Origin: Desulfobacteraceae bacterium UBA2174
Lineage (GTDB): Bacteria; Desulfobacterota; Desulfobacteria; Desulfobacterales; UBA2174
Assembly: GCA_002327445.1 (NCBI GenBank)
Contig: DCWA01000014.1
Location: 4,488 to 35,691, forward strand
Direction: 5' to 3'
DNA: 31,204 nucleotides
The notes under the pieces were generated by a model that was not told the origin of the DNA, searched no databases, and worked only from the letters and a program-made list of their open reading frames with translations. This document shows, piece by piece, positions 17,104 to 24,572 of this stretch (its first letter is position 1; each line of letters starts with the position of its first letter). The translations under genes and the position numbers were made by a program.

Positions 17104-17532
17104 TTATTTCTGGCTTCCGGTAACCGTAACGGATTTAACCCAGGTTTTGGTCTCCGGGTCCCAATAACCCTGTGCCGCTCGTGTAGCCGTGTTGCCCCGG
17201 GGGCCGGTGACCGTGGAACTTCTGGTGTAGCCGTTCCCGGTGCGGGTGGCCGTGCTGCTGCGCTGGGCGCTCTGCCCGTCGGGGCCAGTGGTCGTCACGC
17301 TCTTGTTCCAGGTTTTGGACTGCTGATCCCAAACACCTTGGGTTTGGCGCGTGACTGTGTTGCCTCGCGGGCCAGTGGCGATACCGCTTCGATGAAAGCC
17401 ACTTCCGGTCCTGCTTCGTGTAACACTTCGCCCTCCAGCCATAACATCGACCGAAAACGCCATCACGACCAAGGTTAAAAAAACGATTTGAACTGTTTTC
17501 AATCGAGCCCAGTAAAAATGAAACTGTACCAT
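17104..17532 (-). CDS. Secreted Thr/Gly-rich repeat protein
   Basis: A 142-residue protein with a signal peptide (VQIVFLTLVVMAFSVDVMA). The mature part, GGRSVTRSRTGSGFHRSG onward, holds two copies of a repeat of about 50 residues: GPRGNTVTRQTQGVWD with SKTWNKSVTTTGPDG, and GPRGNTATRAAQGYWDPET with KTWVKSVTVTG. Each copy is rich in Thr, Gly, Ser and Arg and ends with a Trp-containing strand. I recognise no named family, though short exported proteins of this type often sit next to Spy/CnrX-like genes. ATG 17532 is preceded by AGGAG. Predicted to be periplasmic or outside the cell. Confidence 0.75.
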   Translation of the reverse strand: MVQFHFYWARLKTVQIVFLTLVVMAFSVDVMAGGRSVTRSRTGSGFHRSGIATGPRGNTVTRQTQGVWDQQSKTWNKSVTTTGPDGQSAQRSSTATRTGNGYTRSSTVTGPRGNTATRAAQGYWDPETKTWVKSVTVTGSQK

Positions 17533-17607
17533 CGTGCTTCTCCTTTCCATGGTTTGATGTTGTGTATTGCCGTCACATCCTTGGTGGAATCGCCATTGAC
17601 TTCGGGT

Positions 17608-18033
17608 TTACTCCGTCGACTGCCGCAGCCAGAATTTTTGCAGCCGGCGAATCCGCTTATCCAGCTTTTCAATCTGCTCCGGTGTAAGAAGAGGGGCGAT
17701 TTCCCGCCTGGTTTTTTCCATTTGCCGGATCAAGCGTGATCTAACCTCTGTCCGGAAGGGTTGCAGGTCCGCCAGATTCTGTTTGATGATTTTTTCCACC
17801 TGAGCGGATTGCGTGTCGTTCAGATCAAGATACCGTGACATTCGGCCGGTAATACGTTCGGCCATTTCCGAAGGATTATGGGTGGCATCTTGAATTCGAA
17901 CGTGAATGATCTTCAGTGTAAGGCCTCCGCCGGTCACCATCCCGCAGACGAAGATCCCCAGCACCAGGAGTATAGTCCATAAGCGTCGGCGTTTCGGGCG
18001 AGGCAGACTTTCATTGGACATTTCTTTTCCCAC
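17608..18033 (-). CDS. Periplasmic heavy-metal sensor (CnrX/Spy/ZraP-like)
   Basis: A 141-residue inner-membrane-anchored periplasmic protein: basic N-terminus (PRPKRRR), one helix (LWTILLVLGIFVCGMVTGGG), then an all-helical domain with the LTxxQ-like repeats LNDTQSAQVEKII and LTPEQIEKLDKRI. This is the metal-resistance/Spy family fold. His44 and His52 in the stretch IIHVRIQDATHNP sit where CnrX has its first metal ligands, but no C-terminal His is present. GTG 18033 follows AGGAG. In cnrYXH the CnrX partner senses Ni2+/Co2+ and releases the sigma factor; here the gene follows the small membrane protein and the sigma factor, giving the same set of parts. Confidence 0.8.
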   Translation of the reverse strand: MGKEMSNESLPRPKRRRLWTILLVLGIFVCGMVTGGGLTLKIIHVRIQDATHNPSEMAERITGRMSRYLDLNDTQSAQVEKIIKQNLADLQPFRTEVRSRLIRQMEKTRREIAPLLTPEQIEKLDKRIRRLQKFWLRQSTE

Positions 18034-18043
18034 CGGGAAACTC

Positions 18044-18301
18044 CTAGAAAAGAAGGCTTACAAACGATGCCAGATACAGGCCCCAAGGATCGGTGAGCAC
18101 TTCGATCGGAGGCACACAGAGGACCATTGTCATAGCAGCCGCTGCGGCTGTCGCCGAAGTAAATACCGCCACGAGTCCGGTTGGCGAAGGGGTTTCGCGG
18201 GCGAGCCTGGCGATCACCTTGTCGGCGATATCCAGAGTGGGGGCAGGCTCTAATCGGGCTTGCTCCGCCAGCTTTTCCACAATTTTAAGGGCGTCTTGCA
18301 T
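18044..18301 (-). CDS. Small membrane protein, possible anti-sigma factor
   Basis: An 85-residue protein with an N-terminal amphipathic cytosolic part (LKIVEKLAEQARLEPAPTLDIADKVIARLA) and hydrophobic segments (SATAAAAAMTMVLCV and WGLYLASFVSLLF). ATG 18301 follows GGGGAATAA and is directly next to the sigma-factor stop. By position and layout it fits a CnrY-like membrane-bound anti-sigma factor: short cytosolic helix plus membrane anchor. No sequence motif proves this. Confidence 0.65.
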   Translation of the reverse strand: MQDALKIVEKLAEQARLEPAPTLDIADKVIARLARETPSPTGLVAVFTSATAAAAAMTMVLCVPPIEVLTDPWGLYLASFVSLLF

Positions 18302-18877
18302 TTATTCCCCTATCCCTTCTGTTTTAAGAAGTGCCCTGAGTTTGTTACGGGCTCGGTATAGTCGGACTTTTACGCCGGTTCGGGTCCACCGCGTCCGTGC
18401 GGCGATCTCGCTGGTTGTGCATTCGTCCACGTAAAACAAAGTTAGAACCAATCGGTCTTCCGGGGCCATTTTTGCAAAGAGACGATGGAGCGTTTCCGCC
18501 GCCTCAAAATGACCGATTGTTTCGGGCTCGACCGGGATTTCTATTCCGCTTTCTTCCAAGCCCGTTTCTCTCAGCATTCTCCGATGCTCCTTTTTCCAAT
18601 ATCGGTAACCGACCCGGGTGGCGATGCGCCTTAACCAATGAAGGAAGGGTGCCTGTCCATTATAGCTTTTAAGACTCCGATACGCCTGGACGAAAACCTC
18701 TTGAACCAGTTCTTTCAGAACGTCGGCATCACGCGAGAAGCGTCGCATCTGGGTCGCGACCGTATTTTGATATCTTACAACCAGCCGGCGGTATGCATGA
18801 CCGTCTCCTTCGAGGCTGGCCTTAACATCTTCGATGTCCTTTTTGTCATCAGCGTCGGTCAAACCTGAACAATCCAT
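18302..18877 (-). CDS. ECF-type RNA polymerase sigma factor
   Basis: A protein of about 191 residues with sigma region 2 (YRRLVVRYQNTVATQMRRF, then VLKELVQEVFVQAYRSL and FLHWLRRIATRVGYRYWK) and region 4 (APEDRLVLTLFYVDECTTSE, then a helix-turn-helix IAARTRWTRTGVKVRLYRARNKL). No region 3 and no extra domains, as in group IV (ECF) sigma factors. The start is uncertain: TTG 18889 or ATG 18877, neither with a strong ribosome-binding site. It heads the unit 18877 to 16810 and probably drives it. Its product could also act on the nik operon nearby, but no shared promoter motif was checked. Confidence 0.88.
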   Translation of the reverse strand: MDCSGLTDADDKKDIEDVKASLEGDGHAYRRLVVRYQNTVATQMRRFSRDADVLKELVQEVFVQAYRSLKSYNGQAPFLHWLRRIATRVGYRYWKKEHRRMLRETGLEESGIEIPVEPETIGHFEAAETLHRLFAKMAPEDRLVLTLFYVDECTTSEIAARTRWTRTGVKVRLYRARNKLRALLKTEGIGE

Positions 18878-19073
18878 TTGGTTACGCAATCACTTATCGG
18901 TCGATCCCCAGGCGAGCCCGTTACGCCTTATGTTTGTTTCAACCAGCTCAAATCTCTTCCGATCGGTCCCGTCAGTCGCATCGCCATCGCTTTTCCAGGC
19001 TTTCAACAGCTTAGTGGCCGGAATGAGGGCGACGGTTACAAGTAATTCCATTTTTCGAGGGAAAATTGATGGC

Positions 19074-19264
19074 TCAGAAAGGTTTGTGCCCCGGGCCCCA
19101 GTCGTCGTCCGAGCGGACCTGCTCGGGGGCGAGCAGCTGCTGGACCCGCCCGGCGAGTTCCGGGCCGCCCGGCGCCGGGTATCGGATCTGGTAGAGCTCG
19201 TCGGGAAAACCGCTGAAATCGGGGATGGTGATCGGCGTCGAGCTGGCGCTCACCATGCGAATCG
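19074..19264 (-). pseudogene. ygiD dioxygenase fragment
   Basis: About 60 codons with clear similarity to residues about 55-110 of the intact enzyme at 10345-11124: PDFSGFPDELYQIRYPAPGG and APEQVRSDDDWG. Nucleotide identity looks close to 80 percent over some 170 bp. Both ends are lost (it breaks off after DDDWG), so it is a remnant. It sits directly after the DUF1156 stub. Confidence 0.85.
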
Positions 19265-19299
19265 GATTGACCGGCGGTCGTCCAGAAAACTTGGGCAGA

Positions 19300-19375
19300 A
19301 TTACGATTATCGCCTTGCTGATGGCATCCGGGGCAGGGCGACTTCGATGAGCTTTTTACAGGTCTTGGTTTCCAT
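19300..19375 (-). pseudogene. DUF1156 DNA methylase, N-terminal stub
   Basis: The minus strand gives METKTCKKLIEVALP, then, after a one-base deletion, DAISKA. This matches the start of DUF1156 adenine-methylase-like proteins (..LIE.ALPLDAINKAS..). The ATG at 19375 lies 6 nt after the Fic stop, so it was the next gene of the same operon. Everything after about 25 codons is gone. The match is short and comes from memory of the family. Confidence 0.6.
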
Positions 19376-19381
19376 GCGATT

Positions 19382-20494
19382 TCATTCTTTATCGGTGCGT
19401 ATTTCGTAATGCGTTCCGCGGCCCGCGCCTTGGGCCTTTGACAAGGCACCAATTTCAATCAGGGCCAGGATGTCGCGGTAGGCAGTATCCTGTGAACATT
19501 TGGCCAGCTTGGCCCATTTGCCGGTGGTGATTTTGCCTTCGAATCCATCGAGCAAGCGGTTGAGCACCTTGATCCGCCTTTCGTTCATCGGGCTTGCGGC
19601 GAAACGTTCCCAGAAGCGTGCCTTGCCCAGCACGGCTGCCAACATCTCCCGGCTTTGAGATACCGCCCGCTGGAGGCATCCCAGGAACCACATCAGCCAG
19701 TCGGTCACATCCATATCGCCCTTTTGGGTACGCTCCAAAATATCATAGTAATCGGAGCGCTCCTTTTGAATCTGGGCCGACACGCTGTAAAACCGCTGCA
19801 CGGTTTGCTCGGAACGTGCCAGGGCCATATCGCCCACCGCACGGGCAATGCGTCCGTTGCCGTCGTCAAAGGGGTGCAGCGTCACCAGCCAGAGGTGCGC
19901 CAACCCCGCCTTCAGTACCCCGTCGAGCGGGTCGGCCCCTTCAAACCATTCCAAAAACCGCTCGATTTCCGCTTCCAGCCGATCCGCCGGAGGCGCTGTA
20001 TAATGTACTTTCGGCCGGCCGACAGGTCCAGACACGACCTGCATCGGTCCGGTGCTATCGTTGCGCCAAGTGCCGACCCGGATCTTTGACAGACCACTGC
20101 GGCCGGTGGGAAACAACGCCGCGTGCCAAGCGCACAAGCGCTCACCGGTCAACGGATGATCGTAATGCCGGGTCGCATCGAGCATCACTTCCACAATACC
20201 GTCCACATGACGGTCCACTGGCGCCAGCGCACCGATATCCAATCCCAATCTGCGCGCAATGGAGGAGCGCACCTGTTCGCGGTCCAACTGTTGGCCCTCA
20301 ATCTGGCTGGTCTTGACCACATCCCGGGTGAGCGTTGTCAGCCAGGCCTCGTCACGCAGCTTGAAGCCGAGGGATTCCATTCGCCCGATCAGCCGCCCCT
20401 GGTCATGTCGCACCCGGGCCAGCGGCGTTGCCAGCCGCGCTGCATCGAATCGCCAAGAGGGCCAATCGCCGTGTTGCCAAATGTAGGTGGCCAT
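19382..20494 (-). CDS. Fic family protein (DUF4172-Fic-winged helix)
   Basis: A 370-residue Fic protein, probably an AMP transferase (AMPylator) or de-AMPylator. N-terminal DUF4172-like region (YIWQHGDWPSWRFD) leads to the inhibitory helix motif TSQIEG at residues 62-67, i.e. [S/T]xxxE[G/N], which places it in the class II self-inhibited group. The complete active-site motif HPFDDGNGR is at 207-215. A winged-helix region (GKWAKLAKCSQDTAYRDILALIEIGAL) ends the protein. The gene appears intact and starts at ATG 20494, next to a repeat-free spacer. Fic genes of this build commonly occur inside restriction-like islands; here the downstream methylase is a stub. Confidence 0.93.
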   Translation of the reverse strand: MATYIWQHGDWPSWRFDAARLATPLARVRHDQGRLIGRMESLGFKLRDEAWLTTLTRDVVKTSQIEGQQLDREQVRSSIARRLGLDIGALAPVDRHVDGIVEVMLDATRHYDHPLTGERLCAWHAALFPTGRSGLSKIRVGTWRNDSTGPMQVVSGPVGRPKVHYTAPPADRLEAEIERFLEWFEGADPLDGVLKAGLAHLWLVTLHPFDDGNGRIARAVGDMALARSEQTVQRFYSVSAQIQKERSDYYDILERTQKGDMDVTDWLMWFLGCLQRAVSQSREMLAAVLGKARFWERFAASPMNERRIKVLNRLLDGFEGKITTGKWAKLAKCSQDTAYRDILALIEIGALSKAQGAGRGTHYEIRTDKE

Positions 20495-20554
20495 TTCTTT
20501 TCACTCCGCAAATTATGCGGAATTTATCGCCTGTAATCTCCGCAAATGCAAGTG

Positions 20555-21277
20555 TTATTCGCAAGACCTCCAGCACCAAAAGGCTTCTTTCCCCCCACGG
20601 TGGCGAGCCAGCAGCTCCAGCACTTCGGTCTCACTGACATCGGTCCAGTGGTGATAAGCCTCTGCCACGGCGAACCGGAGGCCGCGGCGGATGTTGGCAC
20701 AGAAAACGGCCTCCACCAGAGGGGCGATATGCGCCACGGCCTGATCGTGGGCCGTGGGAACCGCCACGACGAGATGGTCGGCCCCCAGGTTGCGCAGCGC
20801 CTCGATGGCGGTTTTCATGGTAAAGCCGGACGCCAGCCCATCGTCGACCAGGATCACCCGGCGATCCCGCAGGTCCGGAAACGGCGCCTTCCCGCGGAAT
20901 GCCTCCATGCGCCGCTGGATTTTTGACCGGGTGCGGGCCATGCCCTCCCGGATCTGGTCCTCCGACAAGCCCAGGCGCCGGATCAGGGGCCGATTGAGCA
21001 GGCAGGTCCCGTCGAAGGCCACCGCGCCGTACCCGGCCTCCGTATCCCAGGGCAGGGTGATCTTGCTCACCACGGCCACGTCAAAGGGCAGGGCCAGGCG
21101 CCGGGCCACGGCCAGGCCCACCTCCACCCCGCCGGCGGGGATGCCCAGGACGAGGCCGCCTTGCAGCGGATAGGGCGCCAGCAAGTCGGCCAGCAGGGCG
21201 CCGGCGTGCGTCCGGTCCTCGAACACAAGGGTTTTGTCCCTCAGCGCCATGCTTTCGTGAACGCCCGCCAGGTTCAT
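20555..21277 (-). CDS. Phosphoribosyltransferase domain protein
   Basis: A 240-residue stand-alone phosphoribosyltransferase-fold protein. The PRPP-binding loop is VILVDDGLASGFTM, with both acidic residues; an upstream GIPAGGVEVG is the PPi-loop-like turn, and a long helical hood with RTRSKIQRRMEAFRG follows KITLPWDTEAGYG. Such proteins occur in many anaerobes and act on a nucleobase that is not defined by sequence. The ATG at 21277 has AAGGAGGG just upstream; the frame extends to 21349 without support. Divergently oriented to the zinc-ribbon gene at 21378, so the 100-bp gap should hold two promoters. Terminal residues CWRSCE are unusual for the family. Confidence 0.85.
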   Translation of the reverse strand: MNLAGVHESMALRDKTLVFEDRTHAGALLADLLAPYPLQGGLVLGIPAGGVEVGLAVARRLALPFDVAVVSKITLPWDTEAGYGAVAFDGTCLLNRPLIRRLGLSEDQIREGMARTRSKIQRRMEAFRGKAPFPDLRDRRVILVDDGLASGFTMKTAIEALRNLGADHLVVAVPTAHDQAVAHIAPLVEAVFCANIRRGLRFAVAEAYHHWTDVSETEVLELLARHRGGKEAFWCWRSCE

Positions 21278-21377
21278 GGGGCCCTCCTTTTTGACTTTGG
21301 TTTGAGGCATCTTAGAGTTTATTTTAAACGATACGCGTGATGTTACCAAAAATCATTCTACCCAGGAGGTCATGAAA

Positions 21378-21578
21378 ATGCCGGGAAGAGACGGAACAGG
21401 TCCGAGAGGCCAGGGTCCGGGCACGGGCAGGGGCGGCGGTCGCGGCGGTGGTTTCGGCGCGGGGCCGGGAGGTTACTGCGTGTGTCCCCATTGCGGGCAG
21501 AGAGTGCCGCACCAACTGAATACGCCCTGCTATGAGTTAAAATGCCCCAAGTGCGGCTCCCCGATGACGCGGGAATGA
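21378..21578 (+). CDS. Small Gly-rich zinc-ribbon protein (DUF5320-like)
   Basis: A 66-residue protein: Gly/Arg-rich N-terminus (MPGRDGTGPRGQGPGTGRG) followed by a zinc ribbon with CPHCGQ and CPKCGSP, plus additional Cys residues in GGYCVCP and TPCYELKC. The N-terminal motif resembles that of DUF5320-like proteins that often accompany NifX-type or Mrp genes in anaerobes. ATG 21378 is the better start (AGGAGG 8 nt before); ATG 21372 sits too close to that site. The only plus-strand gene in this part of the window. Confidence 0.75.
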   Translation: MPGRDGTGPRGQGPGTGRGGGRGGGFGAGPGGYCVCPHCGQRVPHQLNTPCYELKCPKCGSPMTRE

Positions 21579-21808
21579 TTTGATTGACCGCGGGGAAGCC
21601 GTTGGGTGCCGACGCGCGCGGGGGCGCCATCCCTCGCCCGGCGCCGGTGGGTTGTGCTGTTCTCTTCGAACCGGTCAATGGAATGGCGTCTTCTCATTGC
21701 ATATAACTTGCATTTCGCTCTTTGAAAAAGTGTATTTTTGATTTTTCCAGATCTCAACTCGATCCCGGCATTCTGGCTACACAGTGAAAGAGACAGGTAG
21801 CGGCTCGT

Positions 21809-22372
21809 TTAGCCTGAGTCCGCCAGGTATTTATAGGAAAAGCATTCCGGGGGCACCTCTAAGACCGTGATGATTTCATGCTGCAAGGCGGTCAGTTTCG
21901 AGACAAAGCCACAAGTGGTGCCGCTCGGGCCAGGCATCGCCCCTTTGACGACATGTTCGAAGGCCGCCAGCAGGTGTTCGGCTTTCGGGTTGTGCACATC
22001 TTTGCGGTTGGGCATCAAGTCGTCCAGTCCACGGTTGCGCTGTTGGATGTTAGCCCGAGCGGTTCGATCTTCCCAGAAAGCGCCTTTGCGATGCTTTCTC
22101 CGGTTGTACTCCTGCCCCATGCGCCCTGCGATCAACTGAACCGATTTGGCAATACAATCGCCACCGGCCGAGTCATAGACCAGCAAGTGCGCGTGATTCG
22201 AGGTCACGCAATAGTTCAAGACTTTGAGACCGAAGCGTTTCCTGGCCTCATACAACCACTGAAGCCACCGCTGGCGATCCCTCCCAAATTTCAGCAGGAA
22301 CTCTTTTTTGTGGCAGCGGTGGGTCAAATGCCAGATCTGCCCAGGGATGAAATGCCGATTCGCTCGAGCCAC
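21809..22372 (-). pseudogene. RAYT-type (Y1/HUH) transposase with replaced C-terminus
   Basis: The first 105 residues are a REP-associated tyrosine (Y1) transposase: IWHLTHRCHKKEFLLKF and NYCVTSNHAHLL with the HUH-like His pair, then KGAFWEDR. Where the catalytic Tyr (usually EDRYHAT) should be, the frame continues as TARANIQQRNRGLDDL and about 75 residues with no RAYT character (PECFSYKYLADSG at the end), probably the tail of another transposase. The enzyme should be inactive. Start GTG 22372 lies inside the GGTCGGACC repeat, whose GAAGGAATTT serves as ribosome-binding site. Confidence 0.8.
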
Positions 22373-22495
22373 GGCTCAAATTCCTTCGGCTCCGTTTTCA
22401 ATGCCAAAAACAGGGTTATAGGGGTCATTTTGGACTATTTGCAACATCTATTGACTAAAATATCAAGATATTGGCGCGGTCCGACCCCGTTCAAA
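22369..22495 (-). repeat. RAYT-type GGTCGGACC repeat, copy 2
   Basis: This copy is directly upstream of the RAYT gene. On minus, TTGCAA and TATAAC lie 18 bp apart, a plausible promoter, followed by the ribosome-binding site of the gene. GGTC/GACC and AATATC/GATATT are perfect small palindromes. Confidence 0.85.
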
Positions 22496-22577
22496 CACTC
22501 AACAGGATCGGTTGGGACCGTTGGGTTCATCGCGGTTCTGTTAAACCGGACGGATCATCGGGTCAAGAGGGTCGGGG

Positions 22578-24275
22578 TTACCGGGGCCGATACCGGGTGC
22601 GAGCTGCCTTGCCCTGGGGCGCCGCACCGGCGGCCACCGGGCGGACCTGAACCGGCCGGCCGTCGAGGCGGACCCGGCCTGCGCTTTTTCGGACCTGGTC
22701 CGCGGCGCAGGCTTGCACTTCAAAGGAGGCCCGGGTCTGATCGAGGCGGATGGCGCCGATGAGGTTGGAACGGATTCCGGAAGCATCGCAGATGCAGCGC
22801 ACCACGGCCCCGGCGTTGATGCGCTCCGATTGGCCGACATCGATGCAAAAATGCCTGGCCTCAGCCGGCCGGGCTGGCTGCCGGAAAGGTTGTCGGCCGC
22901 GCTGGGGCGAACGCGCCGGTTGGCGCAATGGCGGGCGGGCTGCGGCGACGGGCCGGGCATTGAGGTCGTTTTCGTCGGCCGAGATTTGCGGCTTGCGGCT
23001 GTACTCGACGGCCACCAGACGCTGAATCAATGCCTCGCGGTCCAGTCCCTCCAGGGCCGCCACAGCCGTCGGCATCAAGACATCCAGCTCGGGATCGGTC
23101 ACTGGCGTGGCGGCAAAATCTTTGAGTCGTGAAGCGATGCGCTGGCGACAGACGGTCCGGATGTCGGGCAGACGCTCGCGCTGGAAGTGCAGTTTCAGGC
23201 TGCGTTCGATGTTTGTGATCTGCCATTGCTCCCGGGGCGTCGCCAGGACCACCGACAGTCCGCTGCGCCCGGCCCGGGCCGTGCGACCGCTGCGGTGGGT
23301 GTATGTTTGGGCATCGTCAGGCAACTGGTAGTGAATCACGTGGGTGATGTCGTCCACATCCAAACCCCGGGCCGCCACGTCGGTGGCCACGAGCACTTGG
23401 AGAGCCCCGCGACGGAAGCGTCCCATGGCGGCGTCGCGCTGGCTTTGGCCCAGATCGCCGTGAAGCGCTTCGGCCGGGCAACCCTCGGCCGCAAGCCGGT
23501 CTGCCAGGGTCTGGGCGTCACTGCGGGTGCGACAAAAGACCAAAGCGCGGATGGCCGGCACGGGATCGATCAGGCGGCGCAGGGCGGCGTAGCGGTGCTT
23601 GTCGAGCACGCAGTAGCACCGATGCGCCATGCCCTCCGGTCCCCCCGGTGCCCCATCCACGGCCACCCGGGCCGGATGGTTCAGATAAGCCCGGGCCACT
23701 GCATCCACCGCCGGGGCCATGGTGGCCGAAAAGAACCACACATGCCGTTCGGCCGGCAGTTCGGCCAGAATACGGTCCATGTCTTCCTTGAAGCCCATGC
23801 GCAGCATTTCGTCGGCTTCGTCCAAAACCGCCACCTGAATCGCATTCAGAAACAGGGCGCCGCGCTGGATCAGGTCCAGGGCCCGCCCGGGGGTGGCCAC
23901 CACCACCTGTGCCCCGAAGCGCAGTTGCCGGATCTGATCGGCAATACCGGCGCCGCCGTAGACGGTGGCGATGCGCACCGCGGGAAGAAAGGCGGCCAGT
24001 TGCCGCAGGTCGGCAGCGATCTGCTGACACAACTCCCGGGTCGGGCAGAGTACCACGGCTCGGGGATGTTTGCCGCCGTCGGCAATCTGCTGCAGCAGCG
24101 CCAAACCGTAGGCGGCTGTCTTGCCGGTACCGGTCTGGGCCAGGCCGATAAAATCGGTGTTGCCGGCCAGCAAGACGGCAAGGGCACGGGTCTGGATCGG
24201 GGTCGGCTGATGGAAGCCCAGTTTTGCCACGGCCAGTTTGAGGGGTTCGATGAGCCCGAAGGCGGAAAATGTCAT
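22578..24275 (-). CDS. DEAD-box RNA helicase with DbpA/CsdA-type RNA-binding tail
   Basis: A 565-residue RNA helicase for ribosome assembly or RNA turnover. Q-motif FSAFGLIEPL, motif I AQTGTGKTA, Ia PTRELCQQ, Ib TPGRALD, II DEADEML, III SATM, IV-VI VFCRTRSDAQ, VATDVAARGLD, HRSGRTARAG. After a polar Ala/Pro/Arg-rich linker the C-terminus is a DbpA/CsdA-like RNA-binding domain (FCIDVGQSERINAG, IGAIRLDQTRASFEV). The ATG at 24275 is used because the first motif starts there; upstream residues to 24368 are arginine-rich and unlike the family. A strong terminator-like hairpin sits 70 nt upstream, in the likely leader; cold-shock helicases often have long regulated leaders. Confidence 0.94.
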   Translation of the reverse strand: MTFSAFGLIEPLKLAVAKLGFHQPTPIQTRALAVLLAGNTDFIGLAQTGTGKTAAYGLALLQQIADGGKHPRAVVLCPTRELCQQIAADLRQLAAFLPAVRIATVYGGAGIADQIRQLRFGAQVVVATPGRALDLIQRGALFLNAIQVAVLDEADEMLRMGFKEDMDRILAELPAERHVWFFSATMAPAVDAVARAYLNHPARVAVDGAPGGPEGMAHRCYCVLDKHRYAALRRLIDPVPAIRALVFCRTRSDAQTLADRLAAEGCPAEALHGDLGQSQRDAAMGRFRRGALQVLVATDVAARGLDVDDITHVIHYQLPDDAQTYTHRSGRTARAGRSGLSVVLATPREQWQITNIERSLKLHFQRERLPDIRTVCRQRIASRLKDFAATPVTDPELDVLMPTAVAALEGLDREALIQRLVAVEYSRKPQISADENDLNARPVAAARPPLRQPARSPQRGRQPFRQPARPAEARHFCIDVGQSERINAGAVVRCICDASGIRSNLIGAIRLDQTRASFEVQACAADQVRKSAGRVRLDGRPVQVRPVAAGAAPQGKAARTRYRPR

Positions 24276-24344
24276 CTCCAATCCTGTCTCTTTGCGCGCG
24301 CGGCGCGCGCGTTCCAACCCGCGCGCAAACGAAAGCTGAAAGCC

Positions 24345-24380
24345 CAAAAAAAATCCGCCCCGTAACATCGCCGGGGCGGC
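24345..24380 (-). terminator. Rho-independent terminator
   Basis: On minus, CCGCCCCG and CGGGGCGG form an 8-bp GC stem around a 9-nt loop, followed by ATTTTTTTT. It may end transcripts from the 24573-25187 gene or act inside the leader of the helicase gene. Confidence 0.8.
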
Positions 24381-24572
24381 ATCGGATTTTTCCCATTTAA
24401 AAAAATCAACCCTTTTTATACGGCTTTTTCTGTTTGCACAAGGAATTATCCTTCGGATTTTCGCTTGGCGTGTATTTTCGCCCCGAAGGCGCTGCTTGTG
24501 ATGCGATGGCCGGCGAGGATTTCCCGGGTTTTTTTATGACGCCGTCGGGTCGCCCTTCACCCTTGAGCCCGG

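Noticed and set aside
23187..24365. Plus-strand open frame of 392 codons
   Set aside because: Antisense to all DEAD-box motifs of the helicase.
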